Of a DNA stretch of 64,000 nt, positions 1 to 7,701 are shown piece after piece (positions within the stretch are counted from its first letter, which is position 1; the number at the start of each line of letters is the position of its first letter). The notes beneath the pieces were generated by a model. That model was given only the letters and a program-made list of their open reading frames with translations, ran no database searches and was not told the origin of the DNA. Origin of the DNA: Pseudomonas sp. S37 (GTDB taxonomy: Bacteria > Pseudomonadota > Gammaproteobacteria > Pseudomonadales > Pseudomonadaceae); NCBI RefSeq assembly GCF_016658545.1, contig NZ_JACVZC010000007.1, forward strand, positions 1 to 64,000, in the 5' to 3' direction. The position numbers and the translations under genes are program-made.

Positions 1-164
1 CGCGAACACCGGCAAAGCCGGTGCCATACACCGCGTCGCCTGCTTCGCGGGCGCGCCCGCTCCCACAGGGAACGTGGTACCACCCTGCCGGTATTCGGCC
101 CTTTTCCTATGCAAGCCCCCAGCCCATGGCTATCATGCCTGCCTTATTCCAAGTCGAGACTGGC
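1..164. repeat. REP-like repeat and birA upstream region
   Basis: No gene is supported here. A 6-bp hairpin (arms 8-13 and 17-22) is followed by a REP-like unit at about 41-70, with the pattern 'cttcgcggg...cccgctcccacaggg' seen in P. putida REP elements. The birA reading frame stays open upstream to position 21, but that extension runs through the repeat and is unlikely to be translated. Confidence 0.55.
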
Positions 165-1124
165 ATGCTGAAGTTGTTGAATCTCCTCAAGGATGGCCGG
201 TTCCATTCCGGAGAAGCCCTGGGGGCAGCCCTGGGGGTGAGTCGCAGCGCCGTTTGGAAGCAGCTGCAGCATCTGGAAAGTGAGCTGAACCTCACCATTC
301 ACAAGGTTCGCGGGCGCGGCTATCAATTGGCGGCGCCGCTGGCCTTGCTTGAGGCGCAGGCAATTGCCGGGTTTGCCGAGGGCGAGCAGTGGCCGGTGTT
401 CATCCACGAAACCATCGACTCCACCAACGCCGAAGGTTTGCGTCTTGCCGGTGAAGGGCAGGCTGCGCCATTCCTGGTTCTGGCCGAGCGCCAGAGCGCT
501 GGCCGTGGTCGGCGTGGTCGGCAATGGGTAAGCCCATTTGCCGAAAACCTCTATTACAGCCTGGTGCTGCGCGTTGATGGCGGCATGCGCCAGCTCGAAG
601 GCTTGAGCCTGGTTGTGGGTTTGTCGGTAATGCGCACTTTGCAGGCATTCGGTGTAAAGGATGTGGGGCTCAAGTGGCCTAATGATGTGCTGGTTCGCGG
701 GCAGAAAATCACCGGCATTCTCCTGGAGCTTGTGGGTGATCCGGCCGATGTCTGTCACGTAGTGCTAGGCGTCGGTATCAATGTGAACATGCAGGTAAAC
801 GATCAGGTCGACCAACAATGGACCTCGATGCGGCGTGAAATGGGTGCGGCAATTGATCGCAACCAGCTGGTAGCGTCGCTCAGCCAGCAGCTGCAGCACG
901 AGCTGGCGCGCCATCGTCGCTACGGCTTTGCCGCATTCCAGGAGGAGTGGGAACAGGCGCATCTTTGGCAAGGGCGTAATGTATCGCTGGTTGCCGGCAA
1001 TACACGTATCGATGGTGTGGTTCTTGGCGTCGACGGGCAGGGCGGCTTGCGCCTTGAGGTGGACGGAGTGGAGAAGAGCTTCAGCGGTGGTGAGCTCAGT
1101 TTGAGGTTGCGTGATGATTCTTGA
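165..1124 (+). CDS. birA: Biotin-[acetyl-CoA-carboxylase] ligase / biotin operon repressor
   Basis: BirA makes biotinyl-5'-AMP and transfers biotin to the BCCP subunit of acetyl-CoA carboxylase. The N-terminal winged helix (about residues 1-60) suggests it also represses biotin genes. Visible motifs are the ligase loop GRGRRG at residues 113-118 and the KWPND motif in the catalytic core. I chose the ATG at 165, giving 319 residues, because this matches the family length and begins MLKLLNLL just ahead of the helix-turn-helix. The longer frame from 21 reads through a REP repeat. The stop overlaps the start of coaX, so the two genes are probably translationally coupled. Confidence 0.95.
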   Translation: MLKLLNLLKDGRFHSGEALGAALGVSRSAVWKQLQHLESELNLTIHKVRGRGYQLAAPLALLEAQAIAGFAEGEQWPVFIHETIDSTNAEGLRLAGEGQAAPFLVLAERQSAGRGRRGRQWVSPFAENLYYSLVLRVDGGMRQLEGLSLVVGLSVMRTLQAFGVKDVGLKWPNDVLVRGQKITGILLELVGDPADVCHVVLGVGINVNMQVNDQVDQQWTSMRREMGAAIDRNQLVASLSQQLQHELARHRRYGFAAFQEEWEQAHLWQGRNVSLVAGNTRIDGVVLGVDGQGGLRLEVDGVEKSFSGGELSLRLRDDS

Positions 1125-1863
1125 GCTCGATTGCGGTAACAGCTTCATCAAGTGGCGGGTAATCCATGTCGCTGATGCGGTGATTGAAGGTGGCGGGATC
1201 GTCGATTCCGACCAGGCACTGGTTGCCGAGGTGGAGGCGCTCGCTTCGGTACGCCTCACGGGCTGTCGCATTGTCAGTGTGCGTAGCGAAGAGGAAACCG
1301 ACGCGCTTTGCGCCGTAATTTGCCAAGCATTTGCCGTGCAGGCGCGAGTGGCGCACCCAGCCCGGGATATGGCGGGTGTGCGCAATGGCTATGACGATTA
1401 TCAGCGCCTCGGTATGGATCGTTGGCTGGCTGCGTTGGGCGCATTTCGTTTGGCCAAGGGCGCGTGCCTGGTCATTGATTTGGGCACTGCCGCAAAAGCG
1501 GACTTTGTTGCTGCGGACGGCGAACACCTTGGAGGCTACATCTGCCCTGGTATGCCGTTGATGCGTAGCCAGCTGCGCACGCACACACGGCGTATCCGCT
1601 ATGACGACGCCTCCGCCGAGCGCGCACTGACGAGTCTGTCACCGGGTCGCTCGACCGTCGAAGCGGTAGAGCGCGGCTGCGTGTTGATGCTCCAGGGTTT
1701 TGCGCGCACCCAGCTCGAACAGGCGCGTGCATTGTGGGGGGAGGACTTCACGGTGTTCCTCACTGGTGGCGATGCTCCGCTGGTGAAGGAGGCCGTGCCA
1801 CAGGCGCGTGTTGTGCCTGATCTGGTTTTTGTTGGCCTGGCCATGGCCTGTCCATTGGATTGA
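1114..1863 (+). CDS. coaX: Type III pantothenate kinase
   Basis: CoaX phosphorylates pantothenate, the first step of coenzyme A synthesis. It belongs to the ASKHA-fold type III family, which is not inhibited by CoA. The start [10 protein letters not shown] is the family's N-terminal phosphate loop, and a second motif, VIDLGTA, is visible near the middle. The length is 249 residues. A GTG three bases upstream (1111) is an alternative start. The gene overlaps the birA stop by 11 bases, a pairing common in pseudomonads. Confidence 0.95.
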   Translation: MILELDCGNSFIKWRVIHVADAVIEGGGIVDSDQALVAEVEALASVRLTGCRIVSVRSEEETDALCAVICQAFAVQARVAHPARDMAGVRNGYDDYQRLGMDRWLAALGAFRLAKGACLVIDLGTAAKADFVAADGEHLGGYICPGMPLMRSQLRTHTRRIRYDDASAERALTSLSPGRSTVEAVERGCVLMLQGFARTQLEQARALWGEDFTVFLTGGDAPLVKEAVPQARVVPDLVFVGLAMACPLD

Positions 1864-1870
1864 GGTGCCT

Positions 1871-2296
1871 ATGCGTTGGTTGTTTCTGCTGTTACTGGTG
1901 CTCAACGTCTTTTATTACGTGTGGCATCAGCAGGAAGCCCCGCTGAAGGTCAAGGAAGTCGCCCCATTGTCGCTGTACAAGGGGAGTCAGCAAGAAATCC
2001 GGCTGTTGCGTGAAACCGGTGTGTCGGCGCCGCCCAAGCGTCGGGACGAATGCCTGGTAATCGGTGGTGCAATGGCGCAGGAACAGCTCGAAGCGCTGCG
2101 CCAGCGCCTGCTGAGCCTGGATATCGCTACTTTCCCGGTGGCGGGGCAGCTGCCTGGGGCTGATGGCCGCTGGCTCAAGGTTGCCCCGGAAAGCGAGCGT
2201 TTACTGGACCAAACGGTGATCTCGGCTCTTTCCAATGATTTCAAAGACTTAAAACATAAAATTATTTTCTGCCAGGGTATTGCAACTGGCGAATAG
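1871..2296 (+). CDS. Small membrane-anchored protein, SPOR-like C-terminus
   Basis: This is a 141-residue protein with one N-terminal hydrophobic segment (about residues 3-17) and a soluble remainder, so probably a single-pass inner-membrane protein facing the periplasm. The C-terminal half has the length and alternating pattern of a divergent SPOR (peptidoglycan-binding) domain, but I see no decisive motif. The ATG at 1871 lies 7 bases after the coaX stop, so it is likely the last gene of birA-coaX. A further upstream start would add an unlikely Trp-rich extension inside coaX. Confidence 0.75.
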   Translation: MRWLFLLLLVLNVFYYVWHQQEAPLKVKEVAPLSLYKGSQQEIRLLRETGVSAPPKRRDECLVIGGAMAQEQLEALRQRLLSLDIATFPVAGQLPGADGRWLKVAPESERLLDQTVISALSNDFKDLKHKIIFCQGIATGE

Positions 2297-2307
2297 CTTG
2301 ATAGAAT
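2280..2307 (+). promoter_or_regulatory. Upstream sigma70 promoter (P1) of the tRNA-tuf operon
   Basis: The -35 box TTGCAA (2280-2285) and -10 box TAGAAT (2302-2307) are separated by 16 bp. The -35 box lies inside the end of the preceding gene. A GC-rich stretch (ggcgcccgc) follows the -10, typical of stringently controlled promoters. Confidence 0.5.
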
Positions 2308-2406
2308 GGCGCCCGCTTCACAGGGAACACCACTCAGGTGGCAGAACCAGAAGCGGTGTCAAAGCAGCTAAGTTTCAGATTTGATTGAAAAAATTTGAAA
2401 AAACGC

Positions 2407-2435
2407 TTGACACTAGGACGGCAGACACATAGAAT
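2407..2435 (+). promoter_or_regulatory. Main sigma70 promoter (P2) of the tRNA-Tyr/Gly/Thr-tuf operon
   Basis: A perfect -35 TTGACA (2407-2412), a 17-bp spacer and -10 TAGAAT (2430-2435) predict initiation near 2442, only about 7 bases before tRNA-Tyr. The discriminator is GC-rich. A-tracts upstream (2384-2403) could act as an UP element. Confidence 0.8.
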
Positions 2436-2448
2436 GCCGGCCACATCT

Positions 2449-2532
2449 GGAGGGATTCCCGAGCGGCCAAAGGGGACGGACTGTAAATCCGTTGCGAGAG
2501 CTTCGAAGGTTCGAATCCTTCTCCCTCCACCA
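2449..2532 (+). tRNA. tRNA-Tyr (anticodon GUA)
   Basis: An 84-nt class II tRNA with encoded CCA. The acceptor stem GGAGGGA pairs with the 3' TCCCTCC, and the anticodon GTA is at 2483-2485. It has a long variable arm and the T-loop GTTCGAATC. It is the first gene of the tRNA-tuf transcript. Confidence 0.95.
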
Positions 2533-2556
2533 GTTTTAGCGAGAGCCGCAAGCTCC

Positions 2557-2630
<74 letters not shown>

Positions 2631-2659
2631 AGTTTGCTGGATTTTGCACAAAGTGTTTC

Positions 2660-2735
2660 GCTCTTGTAGCTCAGTTGGTAGAGCACACCCTTGGTAAGGG
2701 TGAGGTCAGCGGTTCAAATCCGCTCAAGAGCTCCA
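2660..2735 (+). tRNA. tRNA-Thr (anticodon GGU)
   Basis: A 76-nt tRNA with encoded CCA. The acceptor stem GCTCTTG pairs with CAAGAGC, and the anticodon GGT is at 2693-2695. It is cotranscribed with tuf-1, 79 bases downstream. Confidence 0.95.
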
Positions 2736-2813
2736 TACAAACAAGGCAGATATGAAAATATCTGCCTTTGTTTTATCAGCGCAAGACTATTTCTTCTGCG
2801 GAGGATTGTATCG

Positions 2814-4007
2814 ATGGCTAAGGAAAAGTTTGATCGTTCCCTTCCCCACGTTAACGTCGGCACTATCGGCCACGTTGACCACGGTAAGACCACTCTGACC
2901 GCAGCTCTGACTCGCGTTTGCTCCGAAGTTTTCGGTTCGGCAATCGTTGAGTTCGACAAGATCGACTCGGCTCCGGAAGAAAAAGCGCGCGGTATCACCA
3001 TCAACACCGCTCACGTTGAGTACAACTCGACCATTCGTCACTACGCTCACGTTGACTGCCCAGGTCACGCTGACTACGTGAAGAACATGATCACCGGTGC
3101 TGCCCAGATGGACGGCGCGATCCTGGTTTGCTCGGCCGCCGATGGTCCGATGCCACAAACCCGTGAGCACATCCTGCTGTCCCGTCAGGTTGGCGTTCCG
3201 TACATCGTGGTCTTCCTGAACAAGGCTGACCTGGTAGACGACGCTGAGCTGCTGGAACTGGTCGAGATGGAAGTTCGCGACCTGCTGTCCACCTACGACT
3301 TCCCAGGCGACGACACTCCGATCATCATCGGTTCCGCTCGTATGGCCCTGGAAGGCAAAGACGACAACGAAATGGGCACTACCGCTGTCAAGAAGCTGGT
3401 AGAGACTCTGGACAGCTACATTCCTGAGCCGGTTCGTGCCATCGATCAGCCGTTCCTGATGCCGATCGAAGACGTATTCTCGATCTCGGGTCGTGGTACC
3501 GTTGTTACCGGCCGTATCGAACGTGGTATCGTCCGCGTTCAGGATCCGCTGGAAATCGTTGGTCTGCGTGACACCACCACCACCACCTGCACCGGTGTTG
3601 AGATGTTCCGCAAGCTGCTGGACGAAGGTCGTGCTGGCGAGAACTGCGGCGTTCTGCTGCGTGGTACCAAGCGTGACGACGTTGAGCGTGGCCAGGTTCT
3701 GGTCAAGCCAGGTTCGGTCAAGCCGCACACCAAGTTCACCGCAGAAGTCTACGTTCTGTCGAAGGAAGAAGGCGGTCGTCACACTCCGTTCTTCAAAGGC
3801 TACCGTCCACAGTTCTACTTCCGTACCACTGACGTGACCGGTAACTGCGAACTGCCGGAAGGCGTTGAAATGGTAATGCCAGGTGACAACATTCAGATGA
3901 CTGTTACCCTGATCAAGACCATCGCAATGGAAGACGGTCTGCGCTTCGCTATCCGTGAAGGTGGTCGTACCGTCGGCGCCGGCGTCGTAGCAAAAATTAT
4001 TGAATAA
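2814..4007 (+). CDS. tuf: Elongation factor Tu, copy 1
   Basis: EF-Tu delivers aminoacyl-tRNA to the ribosome as a GTP complex. The 397-residue protein has the G1 motif GHVDHGKT at residues 19-26, the switch [10 protein letters not shown] motif and the NKAD motif, followed by the two beta-barrel domains. The start ATG at 2814 follows a GGAGG-like site; the frame is open further upstream only through tRNA-Thr. Its protein is identical to that of the second copy at 19402-20595, apart from initiating with ATG rather than GTG. Confidence 0.98.
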
Positions 4008-4011
4008 GTAG

Positions 4012-4039
4012 TTGATTTACTTGATCAGGCCGGTATAAT
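4012..4039 (+). promoter_or_regulatory. Promoter for tRNA-Trp-secE-nusG, -10 in a hairpin loop
   Basis: The -35 TTGATT (4012-4017), a 16-bp spacer and a perfect -10 TATAAT (4034-4039) lie 23 bases before tRNA-Trp. The TATAAT occupies the loop of the 10-bp inverted repeat that probably ends tuf-1 transcription. Confidence 0.65.
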
Positions 4040-4051
4040 GGCCGGCCTGAT
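4024..4051 (+). terminator. 10-bp perfect hairpin after tuf-1
   Basis: The arms atcaggccgg (4024-4033) and ccggcctgat (4042-4051) enclose the 8-base loop tataatgg. No U-tract follows, so it may be an attenuator, a processing site or a regulatory inverted repeat over the tRNA-Trp promoter rather than a strong terminator. Confidence 0.5.
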
Positions 4052-4061
4052 ACAGCGTTAC

Positions 4062-4137
4062 AGGTCAGTAGCTCAATTGGCAGAGCGACGGTCTCCAAAA
4101 CCGTAGGTTGGGGGTTCGATTCCCTCCTGACCTGCCA
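4062..4137 (+). tRNA. tRNA-Trp (anticodon CCA)
   Basis: A 76-nt tRNA with encoded CCA. The acceptor stem AGGTCAG pairs with CTGACCT. The anticodon CCA (4095-4097) sits in the loop CTCCAAA. It lies between tuf-1 and secE, the usual gammaproteobacterial position. Confidence 0.95.
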
Positions 4138-4181
4138 TTTCACCTCGGTGTGATGGCTTTCTTCTTACAGGATCCTCCTCG

Positions 4182-4550
4182 ATGACCCCCAAAACTGAAG
4201 CCCAAGAATCGCGTTTTGATCTGTTCAAGTGGCTGGCTGTAGTGGCTTTGGTGGTAATTGGTGTTGTGGGTAATCAATATTACTCCGCTTCCCCAATCCT
4301 GTATCGCGTTCTCGCACTTCTCGCCCTGGCTGCTGTCGCAGGCTTTGTAGCTCTGCAGACTGCGAAGGGTAAGTCGTTCTTTGCGTTGGCGAAGGAAGCT
4401 CGTACCGAGATTCGTAAAGTCGTGTGGCCGACCCGCCAGGAAACCACCCAGACCACGCTGATTGTCGTGGCTGTCGTGCTGGTTATGGCACTGCTGTTGT
4501 GGGGTCTCGATTCCCTGCTCGGCTGGGCGGTCTCCTTGATCGTTGGCTAA
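4182..4550 (+). CDS. secE: Preprotein translocase subunit SecE
   Basis: SecE is the essential clamp subunit of the SecYEG protein-export channel in the inner membrane. The 122-residue protein has three hydrophobic segments (about residues 16-34, 39-59 and 92-118), like the three-span E. coli form. The conserved amphipathic region RKVVWPTRQET precedes the last span. It is followed after 9 bases by nusG, with which it forms the conserved secE-nusG pair. Confidence 0.95.
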   Translation: MTPKTEAQESRFDLFKWLAVVALVVIGVVGNQYYSASPILYRVLALLALAAVAGFVALQTAKGKSFFALAKEARTEIRKVVWPTRQETTQTTLIVVAVVLVMALLLWGLDSLLGWAVSLIVG

Positions 4551-4559
4551 AGGTGTCCC

Positions 4560-5093
4560 GTGGCTAAGCGTTGGTATGTTGTGCATGCTTACTCGGGTTA
4601 CGAGAAGCATGTAATGCGCTCCCTGATTGAGCGCGTCAAGCTGGCTGGCATGGAAGACGGTTTCGGCGAGATCCTGGTCCCGACCGAAGAAGTCGTCGAA
4701 ATGCGCAATGGCCAGAAGCGCAAGAGTGAGCGCAAATTCTTCCCTGGCTATGTACTGGTCCAGATGGAGATGAACGAAGGGACTTGGCACTTGGTCAAGG
4801 ACACCCCTCGTGTGATGGGCTTTATTGGTGGTACCGCAGACAAGCCTGCGCCAATCACTGATAAAGAAGCTGAAGCTATCCTGCGTCGCGTTGCCGACGG
4901 CAGTGACAAGCCGAAGCCGAAGACGCTGTTCGAGCCAGGTGAAGTGGTTCGAGTCATTGATGGTCCGTTCGCTGACTTCAATGGTAGTGTCGAAGAGGTT
5001 AACTACGAAAAGAGCCGCCTGCAGGTTGCGGTGCTCATTTTCGGTCGCTCTACTCCGGTGGAGCTCGAGTTCAGCCAGGTCGAAAAGGTCTAG
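4560..5093 (+). CDS. nusG: Transcription termination/antitermination factor NusG
   Basis: NusG binds RNA polymerase to suppress pausing and links it to Rho or to ribosomal protein S10. The 177-residue protein has an N-terminal NGN domain beginning [13 protein letters not shown] and a C-terminal KOW domain around [12 protein letters not shown]. The start codon is GTG at 4560. A hairpin with a T-tract follows 19 bases after the stop. Confidence 0.97.
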   Translation: MAKRWYVVHAYSGYEKHVMRSLIERVKLAGMEDGFGEILVPTEEVVEMRNGQKRKSERKFFPGYVLVQMEMNEGTWHLVKDTPRVMGFIGGTADKPAPITDKEAEAILRRVADGSDKPKPKTLFEPGEVVRVIDGPFADFNGSVEEVNYEKSRLQVAVLIFGRSTPVELEFSQVEKV

Positions 5094-5112
5094 GCGGACA
5101 ACGCATCCCATA

Positions 5113-5141
5113 CCCCGCAGCCCTGTGTGCTGCGGGGTTTT
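5113..5141 (+). terminator. Rho-independent terminator/attenuator after nusG
   Basis: An 8-bp GC-rich stem, ccccgcag (5113-5120) with ctgcgggg (5130-5137), is followed by TTTT. It separates secE-nusG from rplK. I found no convincing promoter between it and rplK, so read-through is likely. Confidence 0.75.
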
Positions 5142-5212
5142 GTCGTCACTGGGATAAAACGCAAGTCATCCGGGGAGCCATCAGGCGTTCGTACCCGATT
5201 TTGGAGTAGCTC

Positions 5213-5644
5213 ATGGCTAAGAAGATTCAGGCTTACATCAAGCTGCAAGTTAAGGCCGGCCAGGCCAACCCAAGCCCACCCGTTGGTCCAGCACTGGGTC
5301 AACATGGTGTGAACATCATGGAATTCTGCAAGGCCTTCAACGCCCGTACCCAGGGTCAAGAAGCCGGCCTGCCGACTCCTGTGATCATCACTGTCTACAG
5401 CGACCGTAGCTTCACCTTCGAGACCAAGAGCACCCCTGCCTCGGTTCTGCTGAAGAAAGCTGCTGGCCTGACCAGTGGTTCGGCTCGTCCGAACACCGTT
5501 AAAGTCGGTACCGTTACCCGTGCTCAGCTGGAAGACATCGCGAAAGCCAAACAGGCTGACCTGACTGCCGCTGACCTGGACGCTGCTGTACGCACCATCG
5601 CTGGCTCTGCCCGCAGCATGGGCCTGAACGTGGAGGGTGTGTAA
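5213..5644 (+). CDS. rplK: 50S ribosomal protein L11
   Basis: L11 binds 23S rRNA in the GTPase-associated centre, where factors dock and where stringent RelA sensing occurs. The 143-residue protein has the Gln/Pro-rich N-terminal domain ([18 protein letters not shown], about residues 19-36) and the rRNA-binding C-terminal domain. Its stop overlaps the rplA start by one base (TAATG). Confidence 0.97.
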   Translation: MAKKIQAYIKLQVKAGQANPSPPVGPALGQHGVNIMEFCKAFNARTQGQEAGLPTPVIITVYSDRSFTFETKSTPASVLLKKAAGLTSGSARPNTVKVGTVTRAQLEDIAKAKQADLTAADLDAAVRTIAGSARSMGLNVEGV

Positions 5645-6339
5645 TGGCTAAGCTGACCAAGCGCCAAAAGGCAATCGCCGAGAAAATCGAAGCAGGCAAG
5701 GCCTACAACTTCGAAGAAGCGGCAACTCTGCTGGCCTCGCTGCCTGCTGCCAAGTTCGTCGAGTCCTACGACATCGCTGTTAACCTCGGTGTTGACCCGC
5801 GTAAATCCGACCAGGTCGTACGTAGCGCTACCGTGCTGCCACACGGCACTGGCAAGACCGTTCGCGTTGCTGTCTTCACCCAGGGCCCAGCTGCTGAAGC
5901 TGCTCTGGCTGCCGGCGCTGACCGCGTAGGTATGGACGACCTGGCTGCCGAAATGAAAGCCGGCGACCTGAACTATGACGTCGTCATCGCATCGCCTGAT
6001 GCCATGCGCGTTGTAGGTCAACTGGGTCAGGTTCTGGGTCCTCGTGGCCTGATGCCTAACCCGAAAGTGGGTACCGTGAGCCCAGACGTAGCCACTGCCG
6101 TGAAAAACGCCAAGGCTGGTCAGGTTCGCTACCGTACCGACAAAAACGGTATTATCCATACCTCCGTTGGCAAGGTCGGCTTCGAAGCCGGCAAGCTGAA
6201 GGAAAACGTTGAAGCCCTGATCGCTGACCTGAAGCGTATCAAGCCAGCTTCCTCGAAAGGTATCTACGTCAAGCGCGTTACCCTGAGCACCACCATGGGC
6301 CCAGGTCTGGTCATCGATCAGAGCTCGCTGAACGTGTAA
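5644..6339 (+). CDS. rplA: 50S ribosomal protein L1
   Basis: L1 forms the mobile stalk that guides deacylated tRNA out of the E site. In enterobacteria it represses its own rplK-rplA mRNA. The 231-residue protein carries the family signature around [14 protein letters not shown]. It is translationally coupled to rplK by a one-base overlap. Confidence 0.97.
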   Translation: MAKLTKRQKAIAEKIEAGKAYNFEEAATLLASLPAAKFVESYDIAVNLGVDPRKSDQVVRSATVLPHGTGKTVRVAVFTQGPAAEAALAAGADRVGMDDLAAEMKAGDLNYDVVIASPDAMRVVGQLGQVLGPRGLMPNPKVGTVSPDVATAVKNAKAGQVRYRTDKNGIIHTSVGKVGFEAGKLKENVEALIADLKRIKPASSKGIYVKRVTLSTTMGPGLVIDQSSLNV

Positions 6340-6344
6340 GAACA

Positions 6345-6370
6345 TGGTGGCGCGACGTGTCGCGCCACCA
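6345..6370 (+). terminator. 11-bp hairpin at the end of rplA
   Basis: The perfect arms tggtggcgcga (6345-6355) and tcgcgccacca (6360-6370) enclose the tetraloop cgtg, 5 bases after the rplA stop. No U-tract follows, so it may protect or process the 3' end rather than terminate. Confidence 0.5.
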
Positions 6371-6537
6371 GCAAAAATTGGGGTCCCTGCCTGGCGGGGG
6401 CTATCCAAGACCGTAGGCGGCGCAAGCCTTAAAACTCCAGCCCACGCAGATGGTGCTCCCGATTCGTTTACCGAATCAGACACCAAAACGACATCCGGCT
6501 TCGGCCAGATGAAACGGTAAAAACCAGGAGTAAACCC
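6371..6537 (+). promoter_or_regulatory. L10 ribosomal-protein leader of rplJ
   Basis: This 167-base untranslated region ahead of rplJ includes the block 'ggcggcgcaagccttaa', which resembles the L10-binding leader found before rplJ-rplL in many bacteria. In that family, L10-L7/L12 binds the leader and represses translation. The same locus in P. aeruginosa carries an sRNA annotation (P26), from memory. A covariance-model search would settle it. Confidence 0.65.
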
Positions 6538-7038
6538 GTGGCAATTAAACTCGAAGACAAGAAGGCCATCGTCGCTGAAGTCAACGAGGCTGCCAAAGTC
6601 GCTCTGTCCGCTGTCGTGGCCGATGCCCGTGGTGTGACTGTAAGCGCAATGACCGGACTCCGTAAAGAGGCCCGCGAAGCTGGCGTTTACGTACGTGTCG
6701 TACGTAACACCCTGCTCAAGCGCGCTGTTGAAGGCACCGAATTCTCGATCCTCAACGACGCGTTCAAAGGCCCGACCCTGATTGCTTTCTCCAACGAACA
6801 CCCGGGCGCTGCTGCTCGTCTGTTCAAAGAGTTCGCCAAGGGTCAGGACAAGTTCGAGATCAAGGCAGCCGCATTTGACGGCAATCTGATTGCAGCGAAC
6901 CAGATCGACGTGTTGGCTTCCCTGCCGACCCGCGACGAAGCTATTGCACGACTGATGAGCGTGATTCAAGGCGCCACCAGCAAGCTGGCTCGTACTCTGG
7001 CAGCCATTCGCGACCAGAAAGAAGCTACCGCTGCCTAA
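6538..7038 (+). CDS. rplJ: 50S ribosomal protein L10
   Basis: L10 is the base of the ribosomal stalk. It binds 23S rRNA and carries L7/L12 dimers on its C-terminal helix. The 166-residue protein starts at GTG 6538, 9 bases after CAGGAG. It shows the conserved RNTLLKRA segment near residue 56 and an Ala-rich C-terminal helix. It probably represses its own mRNA through the preceding leader. Confidence 0.96.
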   Translation: MAIKLEDKKAIVAEVNEAAKVALSAVVADARGVTVSAMTGLRKEAREAGVYVRVVRNTLLKRAVEGTEFSILNDAFKGPTLIAFSNEHPGAAARLFKEFAKGQDKFEIKAAAFDGNLIAANQIDVLASLPTRDEAIARLMSVIQGATSKLARTLAAIRDQKEATAA

Positions 7039-7115
7039 GGCACGCGAATTCTTTCAAAATCATACGTTTAATTTGATGGCTGCGTAGGCTGTCACCCCAA
7101 TACAGGATTTAAGTC

Positions 7116-7481
7116 ATGTCTCTGACTAACGAACAAATCATCGAAGCAATCGGCCAGAAAACCGTTCTGGAAGTTGTTGAGCTGATCAAAGCTATGGAAG
7201 AAACCTTCGGCGTTACCGCTGCTGTTGCCGCTGCTGGCCCAGCTGCTGCTGCTGCCGTTGTTGAAGAGCAGACCGAGTTCAACGTTGTTCTGGTTGAAGC
7301 CGGCGACAAGAAAGTGAACGTGATCAAAGCCGTTCGCGAACTGACCGGTCTGGGCCTGAAAGAAGCCAAAGAGAAAGTCGACGGCGCTCCTCAGGTTGTA
7401 GCTGAAGGCGTTTCGAAAGAAGCCGCTGAAGACGCTAAGAAGAAGCTGGAAGAAGCAGGCGCTAAAGTCGAGCTGAAGTAA
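7116..7481 (+). CDS. rplL: 50S ribosomal protein L7/L12
   Basis: L7/L12 is the multi-copy stalk protein that recruits translational GTPases. The 121-residue acidic protein has an N-terminal dimerisation domain (about residues 1-35), an Ala-rich flexible hinge (about 38-52) and a C-terminal factor-binding domain containing [15 protein letters not shown]. It lies 77 bases after rplJ. Confidence 0.97.
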
Positions 7482-7526
7482 TCTCGACCTTGCGATGCCA
7501 GCCTGAGCGTTGAGCAAAAGGCTGAT

Positions 7527-7555
7527 GGCTGGTGGCTTATGCCACCGGCCTTTTT
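7527..7555 (+). terminator. Attenuator hairpin between rplL and rpoB
   Basis: A 10-bp stem (7527-7536 with 7541-7550, one G-U pair, loop ttat) is followed by TTTTT. It sits in the 220-base rplL-rpoB gap. In E. coli a partial terminator here lowers rpoBC expression relative to the ribosomal genes, and the same role is inferred. Confidence 0.8.
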
Positions 7556-7701
7556 CCGTTATTGGTGGCCGATCAGATCGGCCCCGATAACGAGCTGCAA
7601 GACACCCATGTGGGTGGCGCAAACCAAGGGGTTTGCACGATTTTCTGGCTGCTCCCGCCGGGAGAAGCCAAACAAGCAGGTGACCAAGCTGGGGAACGCT
7701 G

